Assembly (NCBI RefSeq): GCF_035712445.1
Contig: NZ_DASTAT010000068.1
Location: forward strand, 88,520-152,519
Direction: 5' to 3'
Source: Oligoflexus sp.
GTDB lineage: Bacteria; Bdellovibrionota_B; Oligoflexia; Oligoflexales; Oligoflexaceae
DNA: 64,000 nt
The notes below the pieces were generated by a model that was not told the origin of the DNA, searched no databases, and saw only the letters and a list, made by a program, of their open reading frames with translations. Positions within the stretch are counted from its first letter, which is position 1; each line of letters begins with the position of its first letter. Positions 42,905-51,886 of this stretch are shown here, in pieces. The translations under genes were made by a program, and so were the position numbers.

Positions 42905-43783
42905 TTAGGGTCCGGGTGCTCCGCCCGGGTTCGGCATGCCGCCGGGATTGGGGTTTCCGACTGGGGTCGGCGTCGCGGTCGGCGGCTGTGGGGGCCCTGA
43001 AATCAAGGTTCCATCCGCGGCGAGAATCGATCCATCGCGCCTGCGGACTGTTCCATCCGCACGGATACAACCTCCGCCATCCAGGGGCCGTCCGCCTTCA
43101 CCATCGATCGAACCGCAGGTGGGGCTGGTCAGCGCCGCGTATTCCTTATTGGGATTCGCACCGGTCATTTTCTGAATCACGCCATCGAAGACGGATTTTT
43201 TCGAAATGAGATATTCATCCAGGGCTTTGGTGTTGGTCAGAAGATAGGTGAGGCTCACCTTATCCCGTCGGGCTCCATCGGGCCAGCTGACTTCCACATA
43301 AGCCACCTTCATGATGTGACCTTTGAAAATCTGATCGAGGATCGCATCCATACCGGGAATGCCAGCCGCAGCCGGATCCTTTTCCTCTTTGGTGGGATCG
43401 TTCTCGTCCTCTTTATCCTTCATGCCGCCGTTCAAAAGGAAGTCGAAGAGCGGGAACTTCCATTCCTTGATCTCGACGCTGTAGGTGTAATCAAAGTCGG
43501 TGTCCCGATCGAGGCCTTCGAACTTCCTGTCTTTCTCTGTCGTGGTGGTTTCAAGCTCTTTGAGATCCATGGTCTGATAATTATATTCGACCTGGGCCAT
43601 GATGCGTTTGGCCAGCCAGATGGCATCGTTGGAACGTCGGGCGTAGTCAACCTTATTGACGATATTCCCCTGCCCTCCCGCCATTTCCAGGGCGAAGGCC
43701 ATGAGCAAACCAACGGCGACGATCGTTTCAAAGATGGTGAAACTCAGCTCGCGGGGATTTTTATTAACGAGCTCTTTCATCAC
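42905..43783 (-). CDS. gspI: type II secretion minor pseudopilin GspI with extended tail
   Basis: A 292-residue GspI, more than twice the usual length of about 125. The N-terminus reads RELS-FTIFETIVAVGLLMAFA: the glycine at -1 is replaced by serine, while Phe1 and Glu5 are kept. After about residue 100 there is an insert (KDKEDENDPTKEEKDPAAAG), and the last 55 residues are a glycine/proline-rich tail with an internal near-repeat (RADGTVRRRDGSILAADGTLI). GAGGTG precedes the GTG/ATG pair by about ten bases. It overlaps gspH by 20 bases. Confidence 0.8.
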   Translation of the reverse strand: MMKELVNKNPRELSFTIFETIVAVGLLMAFALEMAGGQGNIVNKVDYARRSNDAIWLAKRIMAQVEYNYQTMDLKELETTTTEKDRKFEGLDRDTDFDYTYSVEIKEWKFPLFDFLLNGGMKDKEDENDPTKEEKDPAAAGIPGMDAILDQIFKGHIMKVAYVEVSWPDGARRDKVSLTYLLTNTKALDEYLISKKSVFDGVIQKMTGANPNKEYAALTSPTCGSIDGEGGRPLDGGGCIRADGTVRRRDGSILAADGTLISGPPQPPTATPTPVGNPNPGGMPNPGGAPGP

Positions 43784-44621
43784 GGGTTATATCCACCTCT
43801 TTAAAGCCAGATGAGATTTCCGCCATTCCTTCGTAGGGCTCGGTCACAAGAGTATAAGTGCGCTCATCATAGCGGGTCTTGTCGTCCGGATCAGCGGGCG
43901 CGATATGAATGACGGCGCGTTCCACATAGCCTTGGGGAAAGAAATAAAGATAAGCGTAGGCTTCCTCGCCGAGTTCTTCACGCGTCTGCAGACGTCCATG
44001 GTGCTCGGCCTGCATGCTGCGGATCGCGAACTGCGGTCCGAGCTTCCTGACGCTCCATTCCGCATCTTCCACGGCCTTCCATTCGACGGGAGCGAGCTTG
44101 TCCTTGGCAGCCAGAAGCGGCGAGGTCGGCTTGATCACGCGCTCTTCTTCCGAGTCTTCCACTTCCTTGCCGGCCAGGAGTTTGTACTGCTCGAATTCCT
44201 CTTCGAAGACGGCTTTCCTGTCCTTGATTTCCTCGGGCGTGGGATCGCGATCCAACTTTTCGTCGCCCATATAGAAATCGTCGCGATCCGTGGTTTCCAG
44301 CCAATAATCACCGCTGCCAAAGGCAAAAACCAGCCGATGCGGCTTTCTGGTCAGTACAGTCGTATCATAGGCTGCGCGGATATCACCGGCGAGGGCCCCC
44401 AATTTCTGGGCGGCCTCGGTTTCTTCGGTCAGGGTAAAACTGGGTGCGGCCACTACGAACATCAAGGCCGCAAGGGCGATGACGATGATCATCTCCATCA
44501 GGCTGAACCCACCTTCCGCGTATGCGGAGGGGTGGTTTACAGGGCCAGAAGGTCCGCCTTCGCAGCCCTTCACTGTCACGCGCCAAAGGCGCGAAGGTTC
44601 GCGCCTCTTCGCTTGTGTCAT
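43764..44621 (-). CDS. gspH: type II secretion pseudopilin GspH with long leader
   Basis: A 285-residue pseudopilin. The prepilin site is AEGG-FSLMEMIIVIALAALMFVVA with Phe1 and Glu5 present. If translation begins at 44621 the leader is 38 residues, far longer than the usual 6-25, and it is encoded by DNA holding two hairpins. GTG codons at 44576 and 44570 (in RVTVKG) could shorten it. The globular part is long and acidic (PTPEEIKDRKAVFEEEFEQY). It follows gspG by 47 bases. Confidence 0.8.
   Translation of the reverse strand: MTQAKRREPSRLWRVTVKGCEGGPSGPVNHPSAYAEGGFSLMEMIIVIALAALMFVVAAPSFTLTEETEAAQKLGALAGDIRAAYDTTVLTRKPHRLVFAFGSGDYWLETTDRDDFYMGDEKLDRDPTPEEIKDRKAVFEEEFEQYKLLAGKEVEDSEEERVIKPTSPLLAAKDKLAPVEWKAVEDAEWSVRKLGPQFAIRSMQAEHHGRLQTREELGEEAYAYLYFFPQGYVERAVIHIAPADPDDKTRYDERTYTLVTEPYEGMAEISSGFKEVDITRDERAR
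44509..44593. repeat. two inverted repeats inside the gspH leader
   Basis: Stem CCACC-TTCCGC / GCGGAG-GGGTGG (44509-44519 and 44524-44535, one bulge, loop GTAT) and CGCGCC / GGCGCG (44579-44584 and 44588-44593, loop AAA). They sit where the coding sequence of the unusually long leader lies. Confidence 0.6.
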
Positions 44622-44668
44622 AGCTCCGTTTCCCAGACCTTTAGGTTCATGATAGGATCAATTCCCGC

Positions 44669-45151
44669 TTATTCGCTTTTTTCGCCGCCAGCTTTAGCTG
44701 CCTCGGGTGGGTAAACGACATCATCGTCCGTCCCTTCCGTTCCATCCGCGCCGACGCTGATGATCTTGAAATTCTTGGGACCGCTGGACTCGTAACGGTA
44801 AGGCTGACCCCATGGATCGTTGATCTGGTTGGGTTCCACGAAAGGACCGCCCCAGTTCTTCGCCGTCGCAGGCTGCTCAACCAAAGCCTGCAGACCTTCT
44901 TCCGTTGTGGGATAACGGGAGTTTCTGAGGCGGTACATATCGAGCGAGTTCTTCAACGAGCCCATGCTGACGGCTGCCAAATCTTTCTTTGCATCGTCGC
45001 TTTTGTCGAGCAAACGGCTGACAAGCACAGCCATGATCGTACTCATAAGGGCGATAACGATCAGGATCTCGATAATGGTCATGCCGCGTTCACCTTCACC
45101 GATAGGGCCAAAGGGTCGCTGCAACACTCGTTTCAGACGCTTCAGTATCAT
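44669..45151 (-). CDS. gspG: type II secretion major pseudopilin GspG
   Basis: A 160-residue major pseudopilin that forms the pseudopilus shaft. The prepilin site is GERG-MTIIEILIVIALMSTIMAVLV with Glu5. The GspG core is clear: SRYPTTEEGLQALVEQP, INDPWGQPYRYESSGPKNFKIISVGADGTEGTDDDV (the calcium-site loop). ATG 45151 has AAGGAG eight bases upstream; the longer frame from 45193 is not needed. It follows gspF by about 64 bases. Confidence 0.93.
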   Translation of the reverse strand: MILKRLKRVLQRPFGPIGEGERGMTIIEILIVIALMSTIMAVLVSRLLDKSDDAKKDLAAVSMGSLKNSLDMYRLRNSRYPTTEEGLQALVEQPATAKNWGGPFVEPNQINDPWGQPYRYESSGPKNFKIISVGADGTEGTDDDVVYPPEAAKAGGEKSE

Positions 45152-45215
45152 CACATTGTCTCCTTCCAAAAAACGTTTCCACTTTGATAGCATTTTTGAC
45201 GGCCAAGCCCAACTG

Positions 45216-46439
45216 CTACTTGATCTGCTTCATAATGTCCATCATAGGCATGATCATACCGACGATCACGCTGACGGCGATCACCATCAGGAACATCATC
45301 ATGATCGGCTCGATCAGAGTGACCAACTTGGAGATCTTGCGCTCCACTTCCGCATCGTAGGCTTTGGCTACGTGGGCCAGCATGGTCACCATCTCGCCGG
45401 TCTTTTCACCGGTCGCGATCATGTGAGTCACCAGCCCGGGGAATACTCCACTTTTGTTAATAGTGGATGCCAGGCTGTTCCCTTCCTGCACTTCGACCTT
45501 GGCCTGCTCCAGAACCTCGGTCAGGATCGTGTTGTTCACGACGTTCTTCGTAATATCCAGAGCCGGAATGATCGGCACACCTGACGAAAGCAGCGTCGAG
45601 AGGGTTTTGGTGAAGCGAGAGACCGCAAGCATCAAAAATACCGGCCCGAGGATCGGCGCTGTGATAAGCCAGTGGTCAAACTTGCGTCGACCCTTGGGAG
45701 TGTTCAGCCAGCTACGGCCGAAGATGATTCCAAGCAAAAACAGGACGGGCGGCACGAACCAATAATTCCGCAAAAAGCCTGAAAAATTGATGAGGACTTC
45801 GGTGTACCAGGGCACAGTTACCTTCATGCTCTGGAAAACCTTGCTTAATTTCGGGACGATAACGATCAAAAGAAAAACCACGATGCCCAGTGAGGCGAAA
45901 ATCATGATGGACGGATAAACCATCGCCTGCACAATTTTACCGCGCACCTGGACCTGGTATTCCATGAAGTCAGCGAGGCGTTCGAGCACAAGGCCCAGAG
46001 CACCCGAGGATTCTCCGGCCTTGACCATATTTACATATAACTTATTGAAAACATTTGGAAAAGCTGCGGAAGCTTCGGCCAGAGACTTGCCTTCGGACAC
46101 CGAGTCCTTCACCGAGGACAGGGTATTGCGGAGCGCATCGTTATCAACCTGACTCACCAATGCCTTCAGCGATTCGTCCACCGGAACATAAGCGTTCTGA
46201 AGCGTGGCGAACTGACGAACCATCACCGAAAGGTCTTCGAGGCTCACACCACGCTGCGTGAGACTACTCATCCCGGTCTTTTTGATGTTTGAGGCTTTTT
46301 CCTCTTTGATCTCGGCAACGATGATCTTCTGTCTTTGCCGCAGAGTGGCGCGAGCCGCGCGCTCGGAGTCGGCATCAATGCGACCTTTGACGTTGGCGCC
46401 ACTGGCCGCATCGTAGCCTTTGTAACTATACATCGGCAT
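45216..46439 (-). CDS. gspF: type II secretion inner-membrane platform protein GspF
   Basis: A 407-residue polytopic platform protein. The N-terminus MPMYSYKGYDAASGANVKGRIDADS and the two repeated cytoplasmic domains (VMVRQFATLQNAYVPVDESLKALV; AVSRFTKTLSTLLSSGVPIIPALDI) plus transmembrane helices near residues 170, 220 and 375 are classical. It connects the ATPase to pseudopilin assembly. It begins six bases after the gspE stop. Confidence 0.95.
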   Translation of the reverse strand: MPMYSYKGYDAASGANVKGRIDADSERAARATLRQRQKIIVAEIKEEKASNIKKTGMSSLTQRGVSLEDLSVMVRQFATLQNAYVPVDESLKALVSQVDNDALRNTLSSVKDSVSEGKSLAEASAAFPNVFNKLYVNMVKAGESSGALGLVLERLADFMEYQVQVRGKIVQAMVYPSIMIFASLGIVVFLLIVIVPKLSKVFQSMKVTVPWYTEVLINFSGFLRNYWFVPPVLFLLGIIFGRSWLNTPKGRRKFDHWLITAPILGPVFLMLAVSRFTKTLSTLLSSGVPIIPALDITKNVVNNTILTEVLEQAKVEVQEGNSLASTINKSGVFPGLVTHMIATGEKTGEMVTMLAHVAKAYDAEVERKISKLVTLIEPIMMMFLMVIAVSVIVGMIMPMMDIMKQIK

Positions 46440-46445
46440 TCAGGT

Positions 46446-48272
46446 TTACCCCTTTTCTATGACGCCACTCATTTCGATTTCGAGTTCGTCCGTCTGGGTT
46501 TTCCTCACCGCCTCATCCAGAGAGGTGTCACCGGTGACGACCTTATGCAAGGCAGCGTCACGCAGAGTAATCATGCCTTTATCCACGGCGCGCTTTTTGA
46601 TGGTCTTGGCATCCTGAGTCGCCATGATCAGCGTGCGCATTTCCTCGTCGAAGACCATCAGCTCGTAAACACCGATACGCCCATGATAACCGATCCCGAA
46701 GCAGCGGTCACAGCCGTGGCCGGCTCGGAAGATCTGGCGACCTTTGAGGTCCTCGCGCTTGATCCCGATCTGATGCAGTTCAACATCGCTCGGGTCATAG
46801 GCTTCGCGGCAATTCTGACAAAGACGACGCAAAAGGCGGGTGGCCACGATTCCCAGTACGGCCGAGGACAGCTGGAAGGGCTGCACCCCGAAGTCGAGGA
46901 AACGGGTCACGGTCGACGCCGTATCGTTGGTGTGAAGGGTGGAAAGCACAAGGTGACCCGTAATGGATGCCTGGACCGCGATGCGGGCCGTCTCCGAATC
47001 ACGGATCTCACCGATCATGATCACGTCCGGATCCTGACGCAAGATAGCGCGCAGGCCCGAGGCGAAGGTCATCCCGATCTTGTCCTTCACTTCGATCTGA
47101 CCCACGCCCGAGACCTGGTATTCGACCGGGTCTTCGATGGTCAGGATATTGATATCGCTCGTGTTGATATGCATGAGGCACGCATAAAGGAGAGTCGATT
47201 TACCGGAACCTGTGGGACCGGTCACCAGAACAATCCCGTGCTTCTGTTCGATCAGGTTGCCGAGCGCATCATAGGTGCGTTTTTCCAGACCCATCTGATC
47301 GAGGCGCTTGCCGCCCGAGGACTTATCGAGAAGACGCATTACAATACGTTCACCAAAGGCCACGGGGATGACCGAGAGACGAACGTCGATGTCCTTGCCC
47401 GCGACCTTGATCGAAATACGACCGTCCTGGGGCACGCGTTTTTCAGCGATATCGAGCTTGCCGATAACTTTGATACGCGAGGCCAGGGAACCGGCGTGGC
47501 GTTTTTGAATCTGGGTTTTATCCTGGAGCATACCGTCGATACGGAAGCGCACCAGAACCTCGTTTTCCAGGGGTTCGATGTGAATATCCGAGGCGCGTTC
47601 CTTGACCGCACGGGCCAGAAGACTGTTCACAAGGCGGATGATAGGCTTTTCATCATCGGATGATTCCAAAAGGTCGCGCGTTTCATCCAGATCGCCTTCA
47701 TCACCCACGTCCCCGACGTTCAGTTCGTCGAGCACCTTCTGCGAGGCATCATTCGCGCGTTCGAACACGCGGTTGATACTGTTCTCGATCACCGAAGGAG
47801 GGCTGACGATCATGTTGATATTGGTCGAAAGAATCAGGCGCAAATCATCCAAAGGATGAATGTTCAAAGGATCCGCGACCACCACCGTGACGTTGAAGTC
47901 ATCGCGGGCGATCGGCAGGATCTTGTTATCCCGACAGAACTGGATCGGAATGTTATCGACCAGCATGGGGTCGATATCATTGATCGGCAGACGGTCGTAG
48001 TAGGGAAGATCCAGCTGAATGGCCAGAGCCTTCAGCATGTCCTCTTCACTGACGAAATTGTTGGCGACGAGGACCTCACCAAGTTTTTTGGTGCTACCCT
48101 CTTCGTTCTGCTCACGCAGCGCTTCCTGCAGCTGTTTTTCCGTGATCGTCTTGGACTCGACCAGGATCTGGCCGAGTGTTTTATGCTGCAGACTGCGAAA
48201 ATCCACGGAAGGCAGACGGGTCCACTTGGGGGCTGCCTCAGACTTCTTAGCTGTATTGTCCGTATCCGTCAT
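46446..48272 (-). CDS. gspE: type II secretion ATPase GspE
   Basis: A 608-residue cytoplasmic hexameric ATPase. An N-terminal MshEN-like region (LGQILVESKTITEKQLQEAL) precedes the AAA core with Walker A GPTGSGKST, the aspartate box TIEDPVEYQ, Walker B GEIRDSETA and the His box STLHTNDTAST. The zinc tetracysteine motif (LCQNCREAYDP and HGCDRCFGIGYHGRIG) is intact. It powers pseudopilus growth through GspL and GspF. AAGGAAG precedes the ATG. Confidence 0.95.
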   Translation of the reverse strand: MTDTDNTAKKSEAAPKWTRLPSVDFRSLQHKTLGQILVESKTITEKQLQEALREQNEEGSTKKLGEVLVANNFVSEEDMLKALAIQLDLPYYDRLPINDIDPMLVDNIPIQFCRDNKILPIARDDFNVTVVVADPLNIHPLDDLRLILSTNINMIVSPPSVIENSINRVFERANDASQKVLDELNVGDVGDEGDLDETRDLLESSDDEKPIIRLVNSLLARAVKERASDIHIEPLENEVLVRFRIDGMLQDKTQIQKRHAGSLASRIKVIGKLDIAEKRVPQDGRISIKVAGKDIDVRLSVIPVAFGERIVMRLLDKSSGGKRLDQMGLEKRTYDALGNLIEQKHGIVLVTGPTGSGKSTLLYACLMHINTSDINILTIEDPVEYQVSGVGQIEVKDKIGMTFASGLRAILRQDPDVIMIGEIRDSETARIAVQASITGHLVLSTLHTNDTASTVTRFLDFGVQPFQLSSAVLGIVATRLLRRLCQNCREAYDPSDVELHQIGIKREDLKGRQIFRAGHGCDRCFGIGYHGRIGVYELMVFDEEMRTLIMATQDAKTIKKRAVDKGMITLRDAALHKVVTGDTSLDEAVRKTQTDELEIEMSGVIEKG

Positions 48273-48308
48273 CGAGCCACTTCCTTCATTTCGCAGGCCG
48301 AGTCCATA

Positions 48309-50804
48309 TCACTGAGGCGGTTCCATGGGTTCCGGCATATCCATGGGCTCCGGTGTGGGAACGGGAACCGGTGGCGGCGGCGGCGGTGGTGGTGGCGGCA
48401 CATCGTTGCCTCCATCCATACCTCCTCCTGGTCCACCCATCATCGGAGTCTCATCGAATCCACCCGTCGGCATAGGCACCGTGGTGGGATCTTCCGGACG
48501 CTCGCCCAGTTCAGGCTTGCCCGCTGGTTTTTCTTCCAATTCGCCCCTATCTTCCTGCTGCTGACGCCGCAGAAGTTCCTGCTCACGCTCTTCGCGGGCA
48601 TCGTTGGCATCGGGATGATAACGACCGGCGTCACGGGCAGGCAGGGCTTTGATGAATTCATCATCTTCATCCGAACCGAAGGCTTTCGCCATCAGGTCGT
48701 CGCGTTCCTGAACCTTCTTATCATAGATGGCCGCAAGGTCATTGGCACCGTAAACGATATGCGGCGTCAGGAAAATCATCAGACTCGTGGTTTCCTTCTT
48801 CAGCGTGCTGTTGCGGAACAGCCAGCCGAGGATGGGAATGTCACCGAGCAGAGGGATCTTCTGATAGATCTCGGCTTCGCGGCGTTTCACAAGGCCCGAG
48901 ATCACAGCGGTCTGACCATTTTTCACGGTCACGAGCTGCGAGGTCTGGCGCTTGTTGATGTTGGGCAAATTCGTGTTCGGGTTCAGTCCGCCTTCGCTGG
49001 CTTCCAGATCCAGCTTCAGCGTCACGTAGTTTCCTGTGTGGCTGATGTTCGGCTTGAGTTCGAGGCTCAGGTCCGCATCCTCTTTTTCCACTTTTTCAAT
49101 CGCACCGACACCGATGGCGGCCGATTGCGTTGCGGTTTTATAGAAGATCTTGTCGCCGACCACGATCTTCGCGACTTCGTTGTTCGAGGTCAGAAGGTGC
49201 GGCGAGGACAGAACGCGGGTGTTGCCGTCGGATTTCAGCATGGTGATCAGACCGGCAGGAGTCACCGAACCGATACCAGGAATCTCAATGGGCTGACCGG
49301 CGAGGACGCCGATCGTAAAGTCCTTGCTCAGAGCGCTCGCGACACCGGCTTTGGTCGTCGTATCAAGGGCTGCGTTGGCGCCACCGGCATTGGTGATCGA
49401 CGAGGCCGCGACGATAGGCGTCACGCCCTGGCCCTGCCAGCCATAGGATTGAATGCTCTTGCCGCTTTTGCTGCCGAGCAAGATCGAAGTGCCGAAGCTG
49501 AAATCGTCCGAAAGATTCACATCCAGGATATCGGCTTCCACATAGACCTGAGGCCGGCGACGATCGAGCTTGCGGACGATCGAGTTGATCGCATCATAAG
49601 CCGCGCGGGAGCCGGTGATCAGAAGGGAGTTCGAACTTTCATCAGCGGTGATCTTCACGTTGTCGCCCAGTTCGGCGACAGGGGCAGGACCCGACGGAGT
49701 GTTCATCCGTCCGCTGTTATTCTGTCCAATCGTCCGCACGGGCGAGCTGATGGGAGTCCGGCGGCTTCCTGTTGCCGATCCTTGAGCCAAAGAGGAAAGG
49801 GTTGTGGCCACTTTCTTCGCATCGGCATAGTCAAGGAAGCGGACGCGGATAGCCGCCTGGTTGGCGGGATCCTCCACCGGGAAGTCGAATTTTTTGACCA
49901 GATCCTTCACATCCTGAATGGTGCGAGGCGGTCCAAAGATCACAACCGAATTCGAACGTTCGTCCACGCTGACTTTAAAAGTCGCGCCACCGGCCTGACC
50001 ACCGCGTTTGCTGGTTTCAGAAACCTGCAGAATCTCCTGGACCTTTTGCGAAATGGCTTTGGCGTCACCGTAACGAATAGGAACCAGAGCCACCTTGGGC
50101 TGCTGACCCGCGACATCCAAAAGCTCGACGATCTGAAGGATACGGCGCACCTTGTAGCCCGTATCACTGATGATCAGGGTGTTGGTCGGCTGATAGGCGA
50201 TCATGGAGTTGGTCGATACGAGCTGCGACAGAGTCTGCTGAATCTGTTTCGCGTCGATGTATTTCAGCGGAACGATCTGCGTGATCAGCTTATCCGTGCG
50301 CGGTGCCCAGGTCGTCCCCTGATAAATATGCAGGTTGCCCTTGAGTGCGTTGCGTGTCGGCAGAATCTTGATGACCTTGCCGGTTTCCACAGTGGTGTAG
50401 CCGAGAACGTTCAAAGCCGAAAGAAAGGCCTGATAGGCTTCATCTTTCGTGACTTTCTTCGGCGAAATCATCTGCACTTTGCCGCTGACGCCTTTGCCGA
50501 TAATCACGTTCTTACCGGTCCAGAGCGCAACCGCGCGGATGATGTCCTTGATTTCTGTCGGTTCAGGAAAGTCGATGCTTACGAGCTCCTGGCCTTCCGG
50601 TACGTTTTCCGCGCCGGGGGTCTTCGCTCCTGGCTGACCAAAGGCAGGGCCAGAGGGCAGTCGAGGGCTATCGCTCGGTCCTTCCGGTTCGTCCGGCATG
50701 GATTCTTCCGGCATCGGCGGAGGGTTATCGTCCTGAGCCATCAAGGCTTTCCCGGCCCCGAGACTCAAAATAACCGCTGTTGTCAGTTGTCGTAAGCGAA
50801 TCAC
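48309..50804 (-). CDS. gspD: type II secretion secretin GspD with proline-rich tail
   Basis: An 831-residue outer-membrane secretin. In order: signal peptide (about 1-23), N0 domain (EIKDIIRAVALWTGKNVIIG), N1-N3 repeats (KYIDAKQIQQTLSQLV, VPIRYGDAKAISQKVQEIL, RVRFLDYADAKKVATTLSSL), and the secretin core (VYVEADILDVNL, VKNGQTAVISGLVKRREAEIYQKIPLLGDIPILGWLF). After about residue 715 the sequence is acidic, then proline/glycine/methionine-rich and ends in a run of ten prolines and PVPTPEPMDMPEP; this tail has no counterpart in typical GspD. GTG 50804 has GGGGAGATAGA upstream. Confidence 0.93.
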   Translation of the reverse strand: MIRLRQLTTAVILSLGAGKALMAQDDNPPPMPEESMPDEPEGPSDSPRLPSGPAFGQPGAKTPGAENVPEGQELVSIDFPEPTEIKDIIRAVALWTGKNVIIGKGVSGKVQMISPKKVTKDEAYQAFLSALNVLGYTTVETGKVIKILPTRNALKGNLHIYQGTTWAPRTDKLITQIVPLKYIDAKQIQQTLSQLVSTNSMIAYQPTNTLIISDTGYKVRRILQIVELLDVAGQQPKVALVPIRYGDAKAISQKVQEILQVSETSKRGGQAGGATFKVSVDERSNSVVIFGPPRTIQDVKDLVKKFDFPVEDPANQAAIRVRFLDYADAKKVATTLSSLAQGSATGSRRTPISSPVRTIGQNNSGRMNTPSGPAPVAELGDNVKITADESSNSLLITGSRAAYDAINSIVRKLDRRRPQVYVEADILDVNLSDDFSFGTSILLGSKSGKSIQSYGWQGQGVTPIVAASSITNAGGANAALDTTTKAGVASALSKDFTIGVLAGQPIEIPGIGSVTPAGLITMLKSDGNTRVLSSPHLLTSNNEVAKIVVGDKIFYKTATQSAAIGVGAIEKVEKEDADLSLELKPNISHTGNYVTLKLDLEASEGGLNPNTNLPNINKRQTSQLVTVKNGQTAVISGLVKRREAEIYQKIPLLGDIPILGWLFRNSTLKKETTSLMIFLTPHIVYGANDLAAIYDKKVQERDDLMAKAFGSDEDDEFIKALPARDAGRYHPDANDAREEREQELLRRQQQEDRGELEEKPAGKPELGERPEDPTTVPMPTGGFDETPMMGGPGGGMDGGNDVPPPPPPPPPPVPVPTPEPMDMPEPMEPPQ

Positions 50805-50865
50805 ACTCTATCTCCCCATAGTGTGAGCAGGCAGCCTTCCAAGACTTGGCAAACTAGCCTCCCCG

Positions 50866-51876
50866 CTACTTTATTTCAACGTTTTGTATGCAAGGCGTCT
50901 TGCCGCCCTTCAGGTACTCAACGCGAATCTGCTTATCCGCTTGCAGCGATTCGTATACGGCGAAACCTTTTTCCGGTTGCGCCATACTTGTGCCGTTCAC
51001 GGCCGTAATCACATCACCGCTGCCCAGATGGACCTGCGTCCAAAGCGATCCGCCTTTGACACCGATCAACTTAAAGCCAACCATCACGTTGTCGCGGTGA
51101 TACGGCACGAGACGCCCTTGTTCCAGGATCTTGGAGAAACCGGGTCCCAGGGATTCCTCGACAAAGCTGCTCTGCAGAGTCACGGTCGTCGTGGCACAAT
51201 CACCCGATTGACCGGAATCAGCGGCAGACGCCATGCTGGGAACGGCTGAGGCAGCGGGCAAGACAGGTGATGCATCAGGCTTGCCCGCAGTGAGCAAGGA
51301 GTTGATTTCCAAGCACTCCTTGACACCATTATTGTTGAGCACAACCTTGCCCTCTTCGATCGCATAGATCAGCGCGGCTTCGTTGCCGATGATGCGCTCC
51401 CCTGCACGATAGATGTCAGCTATAGTATAACCCTTTTCCTGAATGGTCGCCAAAGAGGTCTCGGCGCTGCCGGTGTGGATAATACCCAAAAGCTCGACAT
51501 TCACGGTTGGTTTCTGACACTTGTCATTCGGGTTGAAAGTGGCGGCAGCGCTGCCTTCCGCACTGGGGTCGGCCTCTTCAGGAACGGCGCCTGTGCTGTT
51601 GAAGATATTGCGAGCCAGAATCACCTTACGCAGATCTCTGTAGTTGGTATCCTTGCTGAGACGCGGGCGATCCACTTCCTGCCTCGGTTTGAACCTATGC
51701 TGCATCGCAGCGCCTGAGAGGAACATAAGGCTCACGGCAGAAAGGATGGAGGCACAAATATAGGCGGCGAAGAGAACGGCAAGGCTCCGCCAGGCAATGT
51801 CGAGAACGAGGCGATTCAGGTCCTCGTACGACCGCCAGTAGCCAAGCACTTTGTCTTTCAAAGCCAGAATCTGCAT
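50866..51876 (-). CDS. second GspC-like protein with HR and PDZ-like domain
   Basis: A 336-residue bitopic protein: an N-terminal transmembrane helix (about 30-52, SLAVLFAAYICASILSAVSLMFL), a homology-region-like domain (RKVILARNIFNSTG, VELLGIIHTGSAETSLATIQ, YTIADIYRAGERIIG) and a C-terminal PDZ-like domain (VGFKLIGVKGGSLW, GDVITAVNGTSM). These are GspC features; GspC links GspD to the inner membrane. It carries several cysteines not seen in the first copy. It is separated from the other gspC-like gene by ten bases and from gspD by about 60. Confidence 0.8.
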   Translation of the reverse strand: MQILALKDKVLGYWRSYEDLNRLVLDIAWRSLAVLFAAYICASILSAVSLMFLSGAAMQHRFKPRQEVDRPRLSKDTNYRDLRKVILARNIFNSTGAVPEEADPSAEGSAAATFNPNDKCQKPTVNVELLGIIHTGSAETSLATIQEKGYTIADIYRAGERIIGNEAALIYAIEEGKVVLNNNGVKECLEINSLLTAGKPDASPVLPAASAVPSMASAADSGQSGDCATTTVTLQSSFVEESLGPGFSKILEQGRLVPYHRDNVMVGFKLIGVKGGSLWTQVHLGSGDVITAVNGTSMAQPEKGFAVYESLQADKQIRVEYLKGGKTPCIQNVEIK

Positions 51877-51886
51877 GCCTGCGTCC

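Noticed and set aside
47856-50795. 979-residue plus-strand open frame opposite gspD and gspE
   Set aside because: It is the antisense shadow of clearly coding, GC-rich gspD; it has no family motif and is arginine/histidine-rich as such shadows are.
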